From NCBI GenBank assembly GCA_002391425.1, contig DGEZ01000026.1, positions 11,515 to 17,788 of the forward strand: 6,274 bases of DNA, in the 5' to 3' direction. The position numbers were made by a program, and so were the translations under genes. Of this stretch, positions 1-5,634 are shown piece by piece; position 1 is the first letter of the stretch; every line of letters begins with the position of its first letter. The stretch comes from Micrococcales bacterium UBA3913 (GTDB lineage Bacteria > Actinomycetota > Actinomycetes > Actinomycetales > Microbacteriaceae). The notes below the pieces were generated by a model. That model was not told the DNA's origin. It was given only the letters and a program-made list of their open reading frames with translations, and searched no databases.

Positions 1-1
1 G

Positions 2-784
2 TGCACGGCCCGTGGGATCGTGGTGGTCCCCGCCACCGGCCGGGCGGTGAGTTTGATCGAACCGGTTGCCGCACAGCTGGGTTCGCCGCGTGTCGCGGTC
101 TCGGCGAATGGTGCGCGCGTGTGCGAACTGGGCTCGGGGGCTGCGGACCTGATGCCGCGACCTCGTATCGGCGCGGACACCGCCCTGGCCCTGCAGGACG
201 AAGCGCTGTCTCGCGGTCTCCCCCTCGAGGTGTACCACGGGGGCAAGAGTTACTACCGTGCGGATATGTTTGCGCGGATCACGAGGGTGTTCCCTCCGGT
301 GTTTCAGCGCTACCTGAGGGAGCACTCGGAGGTCGTTCCGGACTACACCCCCGTGCTCGCGGCGGGGGATGTCGAGAAGGTGAGCATCCTGGGTATGGAT
401 GAGGCCCAGCGCACCGAGGTCCGTGCCGCTCTGGACGCGTATCCGGACATCACGGTGGTGTCCTCCGACCTGATGAACTGCGAGATCAGTGCCCGCGGGG
501 TGAGCAAGGCGTCCGGGCTCGCGAGCCTTGCCGACCAGCTGGGGATCCGCCCCGCCGAGGTGCTCGCCTGCGGGGATTCGGGCAATGACCTCGCCATGCT
601 CACGTGGGCGGGCTGCTCTGTGGCGATGGGGAATGCCGCGGTCGAGGCGATACGTTCCGCCCAGTGGGTGTGCCCGGCGAATGTGGATGATGGGGTCGGG
701 CAGGTGCTGTCGCGGATGCTGGAGGGCGGGGACCTCACGGGTGTGCTCACCCCCGCTGCCGAGGCTGTGGGACGGTCCCGTTGA
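2..784 (+). CDS. Cof-type HAD-superfamily phosphatase (5' truncated by window)
   Basis: This is the 3' part of a Cof-type (HAD subfamily IIB) hydrolase gene, reading in frame from base 2 to TGA at 782-784. The family dephosphorylates small cytosolic phosphometabolites such as sugar phosphates; the substrate here cannot be told. Visible landmarks are the early VVVPATGR segment (the T/S motif II region), the motif III lysine in GVSKASGL (codon 506-508), and the motif IV acidic signature GDSGND (572-589) that binds Mg2+. The middle carries the expected large C2-type cap. About 260 codons are visible against a usual 265-290, so the missing 20-25 residues should contain the nucleophile motif DxDGT, which I cannot check. 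The first in-frame GTG at 20 lies inside the fold and is not the real start. The stop overlaps the next gene's TTG start by four bases (TTGA), implying a shared transcript. Confidence 0.88.
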   Translation, partial: CTARGIVVVPATGRAVSLIEPVAAQLGSPRVAVSANGARVCELGSGAADLMPRPRIGADTALALQDEALSRGLPLEVYHGGKSYYRADMFARITRVFPPVFQRYLREHSEVVPDYTPVLAAGDVEKVSILGMDEAQRTEVRAALDAYPDITVVSSDLMNCEISARGVSKASGLASLADQLGIRPAEVLACGDSGNDLAMLTWAGCSVAMGNAAVEAIRSAQWVCPANVDDGVGQVLSRMLEGGDLTGVLTPAAEAVGRSR

Positions 785-1824
785 CTCGTCGGCTGCGATT
801 CGGTGTGGTGGGAACGAGCGCCATCAGTGGGCGTTTCGTAGCCGCGGCGCGTTCTGCCGGATGGCGGGTGACCATTCTGGTGGGGTCCTCCGTGGCCTCT
901 GCCGATCGGTTCCGGCAGCAGTGCGGCAGCGACGCCCTGGTTTGTGGCGACGTCGGGCAGGCGGCGGAACTGGCCGCGCGCGAGTGCGACGTTGTGTATG
1001 TCGCGTCGCCGAACAGTCTGCACGCGGAGCATGCCACGGCTTTTCTGGATGCCGGGGTGAGTGTGATTGTCGAGAAGCCGGCGTTCGCGCATCCCGCTGA
1101 GCTGGCCCGGGCGCAACGCCTCGCCGACGCGCGTGGGGTGCTCCTGCTGGAGGCGGCGCGGCACCGCTACGAGCCCAACTATGGTCGTCTGGCTGACCGG
1201 ATTCGACAGCTTGGCCCACTGTCCGGGGCTCAGCTCATCTTCCGGCAGTACTCCTCGAAGCTTGCGGCGTACCAGCACGGGGACCGCCCTCGCGTCTTCG
1301 ACGCCCAGTGGGCCGGGGGCGCGCTGGCTGATCTGGGCGTGTACCTGCTGTACGCGGCGATCGACTGGTTCGGGATGCCCGAGGCTGCGCATTACGGTGC
1401 GCAGGTGCTGCCGGACACAGGCGCGGATGCCTGCGGCTGGGGTGTGCTGCACTACCCCGCCTTTCGCGTAGACCTGGCCATATCGAAGATGCACCAGTCG
1501 TACGCGCCCAGCGAGGTGTACACCGCCGACGGCCGCACACTGGTGGTCAACCACGTGACGGAAATCGCCCGCGCGGAGCTGTCCGGGCGCGATGTGACCG
1601 GCCAGGAGTTGGTGCTGGATCGTCCGGCGGATAACCCGATGCGACCCGAGGTGGACTTCGCTGCCGCGCTGCTGTCTGATGTGGATGCGGCGCTGACCGA
1701 CCCGCGCTACCGGCAGGCGTGTGAGCGGGCCGCGCAGGTCGCCCGGGTGACCCTGTGGATGCGCCAGGATGCGGGCATCGTGTTCCCTGGCGATGCCGCG
1801 TTCGAGCAGGGCTCCGACCGGTAG
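781..1824 (+). CDS. Gfo/Idh/MocA-family NAD(P)-dependent oxidoreductase
   Basis: A 347-residue cytosolic oxidoreductase, of normal family length. The N-terminal Rossmann fold shows the dinucleotide-binding glycine motif GVVGTSAIS (residues 8-16), the strand VVYVASPN (71-78) and the EKP motif (98-100), whose lysine is the usual catalytic or cofactor-contacting residue. The C-terminal α/β substrate domain contains GGALADLGVY (179-188), the family's conserved D-x-G-x-(Y/H) segment. Members oxidise or reduce sugars, inositols and related polyols or diols; the substrate here is not predictable. The start is TTG at 781, because the Rossmann strand begins only a few residues later and no upstream alternative fits. 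That start overlaps the HAD stop. The HAD/oxidoreductase pair suggests a small carbohydrate-related unit, which is inference. Its stop is followed by the purF leader with no clear terminator, so read-through into purF is possible. Confidence 0.9.
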   Translation: MTRRLRFGVVGTSAISGRFVAAARSAGWRVTILVGSSVASADRFRQQCGSDALVCGDVGQAAELAARECDVVYVASPNSLHAEHATAFLDAGVSVIVEKPAFAHPAELARAQRLADARGVLLLEAARHRYEPNYGRLADRIRQLGPLSGAQLIFRQYSSKLAAYQHGDRPRVFDAQWAGGALADLGVYLLYAAIDWFGMPEAAHYGAQVLPDTGADACGWGVLHYPAFRVDLAISKMHQSYAPSEVYTADGRTLVVNHVTEIARAELSGRDVTGQELVLDRPADNPMRPEVDFAAALLSDVDAALTDPRYRQACERAAQVARVTLWMRQDAGIVFPGDAAFEQGSDR

Positions 1825-1844
1825 GTCTTTTCCCGTTCAGAGGT

Positions 1845-1850
1845 TAGGAT
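1845..1850 (+). promoter_or_regulatory. Candidate -10 box of purF promoter
   Basis: TAGGAT matches the -10 consensus at the most conserved positions (T1, A2, A5, T6) and lies 65 bases before the purF start. I see no convincing -35 box at 16-18 bases upstream. If it is used, transcription would begin near 1857. This is a pattern match only. Confidence 0.35.
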
Positions 1851-1856
1851 TGTGCT

Positions 1857-1876
1857 GTGCCCCTTCGGGGATGCAT
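1857..1876 (+). other. UUCG-capped stem-loop in purF leader
   Basis: The leader can fold as TGC-CCC, loop TTCG, GGG, a two-base AT bulge, then GCA (1858-1875), with a G-T pair possible outside (1857/1876). A C(UUCG)G loop is an unusually stable tetraloop. No T-run follows, so an intrinsic terminator is unlikely. If the -10 box at 1845-1850 is right, the stem would sit at the very 5' end of the mRNA, where it could stabilise the transcript or modulate initiation. Confidence 0.35.
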
Positions 1877-1904
1877 TCCCGTTCACATCCACCCCGACAT
1901 ACTC

Positions 1905-1910
1905 AAGGAG
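1905..1910 (+). promoter_or_regulatory. purF: Ribosome binding site deciding the purF TTG start
   Basis: AAGGAG is a near-perfect Shine-Dalgarno, five bases before TTG at 1916. It decides the purF start: the frame stays open upstream into the oxidoreductase gene, but no other start has a comparable site, and this one yields a propeptide of sensible length. Confidence 0.8.
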
Positions 1911-1915
1911 ATTCG

Positions 1916-3451
1916 TTGGTTCGCGGTGATGGGTTGTTAAGTCACGACATTCTCCCAGCGGAGAAGGGCCCACAGGATGCCTGCGGAGTTTTCGGGGTGT
2001 GGGCGCCCGGCGAGGAGGTCGCCAAGCTGACCTACTTCGGCCTCTACGCGCTCCAGCATCGCGGGCAGGAGTCGGCAGGGATCGCGACCTCGGATGGTCG
2101 CAAGATCCTCATCTACAAGGACATGGGCCTGGTCTCGCAGGTCTTCAACGAATCGACGCTGAATACGCTGCACGGGCACATCGCGGTCGGTCACACCCGG
2201 TACTCGACGACGGGGTCGTCCAGCTGGCAGAACGCGCAGCCGACGCTGGGCCGGACAGCCTCGGGCACGGTGGCGTTGGGGCATAACGGCAATCTGACGA
2301 ATACCGCTGAGCTGTACCGGCTCCTCAAACAGCGCTATCCGGACCAGCCCAATATCGAACTTGATCGGGGGAACACCACCGATACGGCCGTTGTCACCGG
2401 ATTGTTGCGCGGTGACCTTGACCACACGTTGGAGGCGACCGCCCTCGAGGTCCTGCCTCTGGTGCGTGGCGCCTTCTGCTTCGTGTTCATGGATGAGCAC
2501 ACCTTGTATGCGGCCCGCGACCCGCAGGGCGTACGCCCCCTGGTGCTGGGGCGGCTGGAGCGTGGCTGGGTGGTGGCCAGCGAGTCGGCGGCTCTGGACA
2601 TCGTGGGCGCATCCTTCGTGCGCGAGGTGGAGCCGGGCGAGCTGATCGCCATTGACGAGGATGGCCTGCGCTCAACGCGCTTCGCGCCAGCCCGGCGTGC
2701 GGGGTGCATCTTCGAGTACGTCTACCTGGCGCGTCCGGACACCAGCATCAATGGTCGCTCGGTGCACGCTGCACGGGTGGAGATGGGGCGGCAGCTGGCC
2801 TACGAATCGCCGGTGGATGCGGACATGGTGATTGCGACGCCGGAGTCGGGCACCCCTGCAGCGATCGGTTTCGCCCAGGCGTCCGGGATTCCGTTCGGGC
2901 AGGGCCTCGTCAAGAACGCCTACGTGGGGCGGACTTTCATCCAGCCGTCTCAGACGATCCGCCAGCGTGGCATCCGGCTCAAGCTGAACCCTCTCAAGGA
3001 GGCTATCCACGGAAAGCGCCTCATCGTGGTGGACGATTCGATCGTGCGCGGAAACACGCAACGGGCGCTGGTCAGCATGCTGCGGGAGGCGGGCGCGGCT
3101 GAGGTTCACGTTCGTATCTCGTCTTCTCCGATTACGTGGCCCTGTTTCTACGGCATTGATTTCGCATCCCGGGCTGAGCTGATCGCCACGGGTTTGAATG
3201 TTGACGAGATCTGCCAGTCCATCGGGGCCGACTCGCTGGCGTACCTCAGCCAGGAGGGGATGGTCCGCGCGACCGAACAGGACGTCTCGGAGCTGTGCAT
3301 GGCCTGCTTCACGGGCACGTACCCGATCCCCCTCCCGGCGGCGGACCAGCTGGGTAAAGGCCTCCTGGAGCAGGTGGCGGCGTGTAACCCGGGTCCGGAT
3401 TCCGACCTCAGCCGCCTGGTCTCCGGCGGAACATCCGGGGGGCGGGCGTGA
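1916..3451 (+). CDS. purF: Amidophosphoribosyltransferase (PurF)
   Basis: PurF catalyses the first committed step of de novo purine synthesis, making 5-phosphoribosylamine from PRPP and glutamine in the cytosol. The 511-residue product starts at TTG 1916. A 22-residue propeptide precedes Cys23 (GPQDACGVFG), the N-terminal nucleophile exposed by self-processing in this family. The glutaminase domain follows (HRGQESAGIA, GHTRYSTTGSS). The phosphoribosyltransferase domain carries the PRPP loop IVVDDSIVRGNT at 370-381. Four cysteines, Cys264 (GCIFEYVY), Cys410 (PCFYGID), Cys461 and Cys464 (CMAC), match the [4Fe-4S] ligands of Bacillus subtilis PurF; the first interval (146 residues) and the last (3) are identical. 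It should therefore be the oxygen-sensitive iron-sulphur type, feedback-inhibited by purine nucleotides. The stop overlaps purM by GTGA, giving an operon. Confidence 0.97.
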   Translation: MVRGDGLLSHDILPAEKGPQDACGVFGVWAPGEEVAKLTYFGLYALQHRGQESAGIATSDGRKILIYKDMGLVSQVFNESTLNTLHGHIAVGHTRYSTTGSSSWQNAQPTLGRTASGTVALGHNGNLTNTAELYRLLKQRYPDQPNIELDRGNTTDTAVVTGLLRGDLDHTLEATALEVLPLVRGAFCFVFMDEHTLYAARDPQGVRPLVLGRLERGWVVASESAALDIVGASFVREVEPGELIAIDEDGLRSTRFAPARRAGCIFEYVYLARPDTSINGRSVHAARVEMGRQLAYESPVDADMVIATPESGTPAAIGFAQASGIPFGQGLVKNAYVGRTFIQPSQTIRQRGIRLKLNPLKEAIHGKRLIVVDDSIVRGNTQRALVSMLREAGAAEVHVRISSSPITWPCFYGIDFASRAELIATGLNVDEICQSIGADSLAYLSQEGMVRATEQDVSELCMACFTGTYPIPLPAADQLGKGLLEQVAACNPGPDSDLSRLVSGGTSGGRA

Positions 3452-4545
3452 CGAACCCGTATTCGACGGCAGGGGTGGACACTGTCGCAGGCGACCGTGC
3501 GGTCGAGCTGATGAAAGAGTCGGTCGCCGCCACACACGGGCCGGAGGTCCTTGGCGGCATTGGTGGTTTCGCGGGGTTGTTCGACGCCCGTGCGCTCCGA
3601 GGAATGAGCCACCCGCTCCTGGCGACCTCCACCGATGGGGTGGGCACGAAGGTCGCTTTGGCCCAGGCTCTGGATAGGCACGACACGATCGGCCAGGATC
3701 TGGTGGGGATGGTCGTCGACGACATCGTCGTGGTCGGTGCGCGTCCCCTATTCATGACGGACTACATTGCGTGCGGGCACGTCGTGCCCGGACGAATCGC
3801 GGAGATCGTGCGCGGGATCGCGCTCGCATGCCAGGCCACCGGCACGGCCCTGGTTGGCGGCGAGACGGCGGAGCATCCCGGGCTGCTGGCCCCGGATGAG
3901 TACGATGTCGCGGGCGCGGCGACGGGTGTGGTCGACGCAGACCGGGTGGTGGGCCCCGAGCGCGTTGTCGCGGGGGATGCGGTGGTTGCTGTGGCGTCCT
4001 CCGGGCTGCATTCGAACGGGTTCTCGCTGGTGCGTCACATCCTTCAGGGTGCAGGCGTGGGGTACGCCGACTACTCGGCTGAGCTCGGCGGCGTGGCCGG
4101 GGAGGTCCTTCTCGAGCCGACTCGCCTGTACACGGCGGCACTGCTTCAGCTTCTGGACGATCCGGTGCTGGGACAGTCGGTGCATGCGCTCAGCCACGTC
4201 ACGGGCGGAGGTATCGCGGCAAACCTTGCCCGGGTGCTTCCGCAGGGGTCGTGGACGGAGCTGAGCCGATCCGGGTGGCATGTGCCTGCGGTGTTCTCCG
4301 CCCTCGCGAATATGGCGGGTCTGCGGCTGCAGGACACCGAGGAGACCTGGAACCTGGGTATCGGATTCTTTGCGATTGTCGATTCGTCCGCAGCGACGGT
4401 TGTGGTGGATCACCTGAATGCCACAGAGATTCCCGCGTGGGTGGCCGGTTATGTTCAGCAGGGCGCGCCCAGCGGCGACGGGTTCATCTCCGGGGCGAAG
4501 GGCGTGCACGGTGGGTCTGTGCGTTTGACGGGGGACTACCTGTAG
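3448..4545 (+). CDS. purM: Phosphoribosylformylglycinamidine cyclo-ligase (AIR synthetase, PurM)
   Basis: PurM closes the imidazole ring, converting FGAM plus ATP to 5-aminoimidazole ribonucleotide in the cytosol, the fifth step of purine synthesis. The product has 365 residues. Family landmarks appear in order: the N-terminal YSTAGVD (5-11), the ATP-binding STDGVGTK (61-68), GQDLVGMVVDDIVVVGARPLF (82-102), GGETAEHPG (137-145), SSGLHSNGFS (184-193), and the C-terminal HVTGGGIAANLARVLP stretch. The GTG start overlaps the purF TGA as GTGA, so translation is probably coupled; only a loose G-rich Shine-Dalgarno precedes it. Nothing is truncated. The last codons (GDYL, stop) lie in a short tandem duplication that continues into the trailer. 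It shares the purF transcript and presumably its control. Confidence 0.97.
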   Translation: MTNPYSTAGVDTVAGDRAVELMKESVAATHGPEVLGGIGGFAGLFDARALRGMSHPLLATSTDGVGTKVALAQALDRHDTIGQDLVGMVVDDIVVVGARPLFMTDYIACGHVVPGRIAEIVRGIALACQATGTALVGGETAEHPGLLAPDEYDVAGAATGVVDADRVVGPERVVAGDAVVAVASSGLHSNGFSLVRHILQGAGVGYADYSAELGGVAGEVLLEPTRLYTAALLQLLDDPVLGQSVHALSHVTGGGIAANLARVLPQGSWTELSRSGWHVPAVFSALANMAGLRLQDTEETWNLGIGFFAIVDSSAATVVVDHLNATEIPAWVAGYVQQGAPSGDGFISGAKGVHGGSVRLTGDYL

Positions 4546-4563
4546 GACGGGGACTACCCCTGT
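4527..4563 (+). repeat. Imperfect tandem repeat across the purM stop
   Basis: Copy one (4527-4543) and copy two (4546-4563) both read GAC, a run of Gs, ACTACC, then TGT. They differ by one G in the G-run and two extra Cs. Copy one encodes the purM C-terminus; copy two is non-coding and forms the first hairpin of the trailer. Confidence 0.6.
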
Positions 4564-4564
4564 C
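4546..4564 (+). terminator. First hairpin after purM
   Basis: GACGGGG (4546-4552) can pair with CCCC-T-GTC (4557-4564) around an ACTA loop: seven pairs with one bulged T, starting on the base after the purM stop. It is directly followed by the stronger hairpin at 4566-4590. The pair may act together to end transcription or protect the mRNA 3' end. Confidence 0.4.
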
Positions 4565-4565
4565 G

Positions 4566-4590
4566 TCTGCCGGGCGCTTCGTCCGGCAGA
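4566..4590 (+). terminator. Probable terminator of the purFM operon
   Basis: TCTGCCGGGCG (4566-4576) pairs with CGTCCGGCAGA (4580-4590) across a three-base CTT loop, an 11-pair stem with one G-T wobble. No T-tract follows on either strand, which is common for GC-rich actinobacterial terminators. It lies between two convergent genes and could serve both, although the DUF3073 stop is about 85 bases away. Confidence 0.6.
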
Positions 4591-4676
4591 ACTCTCTGAG
4601 GTCGTATCTGCAAAGCCCCGCGTGAGTAGTCGGCAGTTCCTACCGTGGGCCACCGCCCTCAGCGCAGTACGACGTA

Positions 4677-4865
4677 TTACTTATCGTCGTCGTTCTCTGT
4701 GGCGGCATATTCGGGCCACTTGTCGAGATCGTCTTTGACCGCATCCCGGTCGGACTGACGGGATGCGAGTTCGCGTTCGAGCGCAGCGTAATCGGTTGCC
4801 GGGCTGAAGTACTTCAGCTCTCGAGCGACCTTCGTGTGCTTTGCCTTCTGTCGGCCTCGTCCCAT
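4677..4865 (-). CDS. DUF3073 family small protein
   Basis: This encodes a 62-residue actinobacterial protein of the DUF3073 type; its function is not established. It begins MGRGRQKAKHTKVAREL, the basic N-terminal signature of the family, continues through KYFSPATDYAALERELAS, and ends in a strongly acidic tail (TENDDDK). There is no signal peptide or membrane segment, so it should be cytosolic. I chose ATG at 4865 rather than the in-frame ATG at 4886 because AGGGAAG (4873-4879) sits seven bases ahead of it and because family members start at this MGRGR. The gene faces purM. From memory, a DUF3073 gene lies next to purF-purM in other actinobacteria (for example Rv0810c beside Rv0808-Rv0809 in Mycobacterium tuberculosis). 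The opposite strand orientation argues against simple co-transcription with them. Confidence 0.9.
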   Translation of the reverse strand: MGRGRQKAKHTKVARELKYFSPATDYAALERELASRQSDRDAVKDDLDKWPEYAATENDDDK

Positions 4866-4872
4866 GACGCGA

Positions 4873-4879
4873 CTTCCCT
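4873..4879 (-). promoter_or_regulatory. Ribosome binding site deciding the DUF3073 start
   Basis: On the minus strand AGGGAAG lies seven bases upstream of ATG at 4865. The alternative in-frame ATG at 4886 has no purine-rich site before it. This fixes the short start. Confidence 0.65.
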
Positions 4880-4910
4880 GACTCATGCAGCCGGTTACAG
4901 CTGACTGGAT

Positions 4911-4939
4911 AACATATAGACCAACCTAGAGTTTATCAC
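4911..4939 (-). promoter_or_regulatory. Candidate promoter of the DUF3073 gene
   Basis: On the minus strand GTGATA (4934-4939, 4/6 to the -35 consensus) is separated by 17 bases from TATGTT (4911-4916, 4/6 to the -10 consensus). Transcription would start near 4904, leaving a leader of about 39 bases with the Shine-Dalgarno inside. The stretch is AT-rich compared with its surroundings. I could not assign an equally good promoter for the divergent gene at 4981. Confidence 0.4.
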
Positions 4940-4980
4940 GCAGACCGGTTCGGGCACCGGCCGCAATTCGGAATGGGTGA

Positions 4981-5601
4981 GTGTCATTGCGTCGCAAGCG
5001 AGTGTGGTTGTGGCTGACGGGTATCGCCGTGGTCGTGATTCTGGGGGTGGTGGCATGGTATGTGGTGCCCATCCTGACTCATCCGTCAGGCGGTAGCTCG
5101 GGACAGTCCTTGTCCGGCGAGGCGTTTCCCAGCTCCGTCACCGCGACGGGGTCCGACGGTCGGACGCGAACGCTCAGCGCGTTCGAGGAGGACGGCCAGA
5201 CTCCCGCTGACCTCTCCGCGGTACAAGACTCGGCGCATATTGTGGTCACCGGCACCGGATATGACTCGGGCACGGGGATCTACGTCGCGGTGTGCCAGCG
5301 CCCCGCCGATGCGAGCGAGAAGCCGAGTCCGTGTCTGGGCGGCGTGCCCGAGGTCAGCGGAGAGGTGGACACCGAACAGTGGGCGGCCTCGGCCTGGATC
5401 AATGATTCGGCGAGCTGGCAGCTCTTCGGCGCGCAGGCGTGGGGGGAGGAGGGCAGCTTCACCGTGCGCCTGGCGGTGGCGGCCTCCGATGGAACCCTGG
5501 ACTGCCGTCAGGTGGAGTGCGCTATCTACACGCGTGCCGACCATACGGCGGCCGCGGACCGCACCCAGGACATGTTCCTGCCCCTCAACTTCGTGGACTA
5601 G
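4981..5601 (+). CDS. Membrane-anchored exported protein with neocarzinostatin-like Ig domain
   Basis: A 206-residue protein with a short basic N-terminus (RRKR, 4-7), one hydrophobic segment (about 8-31) and a long outside region. No lipobox or cleavage site is evident, so it is probably anchored by an N-terminal helix. After a Ser/Gly-rich linker, residues 80-206 resemble the neocarzinostatin-like β-sandwich found in actinobacterial secreted and HtaA-associated proteins: HIVVTGTGYDSGTGIYVAVC, a C-terminal TRADHTAAADRTQD stretch, and a final hydrophobic LPLNF strand. Cys105/Cys118 and Cys175-x4-Cys180 would form two disulphides, matching the pattern in neocarzinostatin. The role is unknown; cell-surface binding is inference. 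GTG 4981 was chosen because GGAA sits seven bases upstream and the next candidate, TTG 4987, has weaker support. It diverges from DUF3073 and converges with the ATL gene. Confidence 0.75.
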   Translation: MSLRRKRVWLWLTGIAVVVILGVVAWYVVPILTHPSGGSSGQSLSGEAFPSSVTATGSDGRTRTLSAFEEDGQTPADLSAVQDSAHIVVTGTGYDSGTGIYVAVCQRPADASEKPSPCLGGVPEVSGEVDTEQWAASAWINDSASWQLFGAQAWGEEGSFTVRLAVAASDGTLDCRQVECAIYTRADHTAAADRTQDMFLPLNFVD

Positions 5602-5620
5602 GCCCCTTCGTGGACTAGGC
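5589..5620. repeat. Perfect 15-bp tandem repeat at the convergent stop codons
   Basis: CTTCGTGGACTAGGC occurs at 5589-5603 and 5606-5620, a 17-base period. The TAG of copy one ends the plus-strand gene. The CTAG of copy two supplies, read on the minus strand, the TAG that ends the ATL gene. The whole 13-base intergenic gap lies within the repeat array. Confidence 0.85.
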
Positions 5621-5634
5621 GCCGTCGGCGCTAG
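5615..5634. terminator. Candidate bidirectional hairpin between convergent genes
   Basis: CTA-G-GCGCC (5615-5623) can pair with GGCGC-TAG (5627-5634) around a GTC loop: eight pairs with one bulged G. It begins at the ATL stop codon and so lies inside the end of that gene. No T-tract is present. It could terminate the plus-strand gene; a termination role is tentative. Confidence 0.35.

Larger units (their letters stand above)
1830..1885 (+). repeat. 10-bp direct repeat in purF upstream region
   Basis: TTCCCGTTCA occurs perfectly at 1830-1839 and again at 1876-1885, 46 bases apart, flanking the candidate -10 box and the leader hairpin. Two copies at a purine-gene promoter could be a regulator site. 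Neither copy matches the Bacillus PurBox core CCGAAC on either strand. Chance is possible in 90 bases of GC-rich DNA. Confidence 0.35.

Noticed and set aside
769..779. GGGAC-G-GTCCC palindrome just before the oxidoreductase start
   Set aside because: A one-base centre cannot form a proper loop, and the sequence lies in HAD coding DNA. A regulatory role is not supported.
343..1554. 403-codon open frame on the minus strand
   Set aside because: It lies antisense to two recognisable genes. Its product is Arg/His/Pro/Thr-rich with no family motif, typical of shadow frames in GC-rich DNA.
1769..1915. Upstream extension of purF to an ATG at 1769
   Set aside because: The extension would overlap the oxidoreductase gene in another frame, lacks PurF similarity, and ignores the strong AAGGAG site before TTG 1916.
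2672..3535. 287-codon minus-strand open frame opposite purF
   Set aside because: It is antisense to the conserved purF domains, and its Arg-rich product has no recognisable motif.
3748..4653. 301-codon minus-strand open frame opposite purM
   Set aside because: It covers purM and its terminator hairpins on the other strand, and its composition is that of a shadow frame.
4645..4676. Short GGGC-CACC-GCCC stem and TACGACGTA palindrome downstream of DUF3073
   Set aside because: The stem is only four pairs with no T-tract, and the palindrome is short. Neither is better than chance in GC-rich DNA.
4945..4960. CCGGT/ACCGG inverted repeat upstream of the gene at 4981
   Set aside because: Five pairs with a six-base loop in a GC-rich spacer are too weak to call an operator or terminator.
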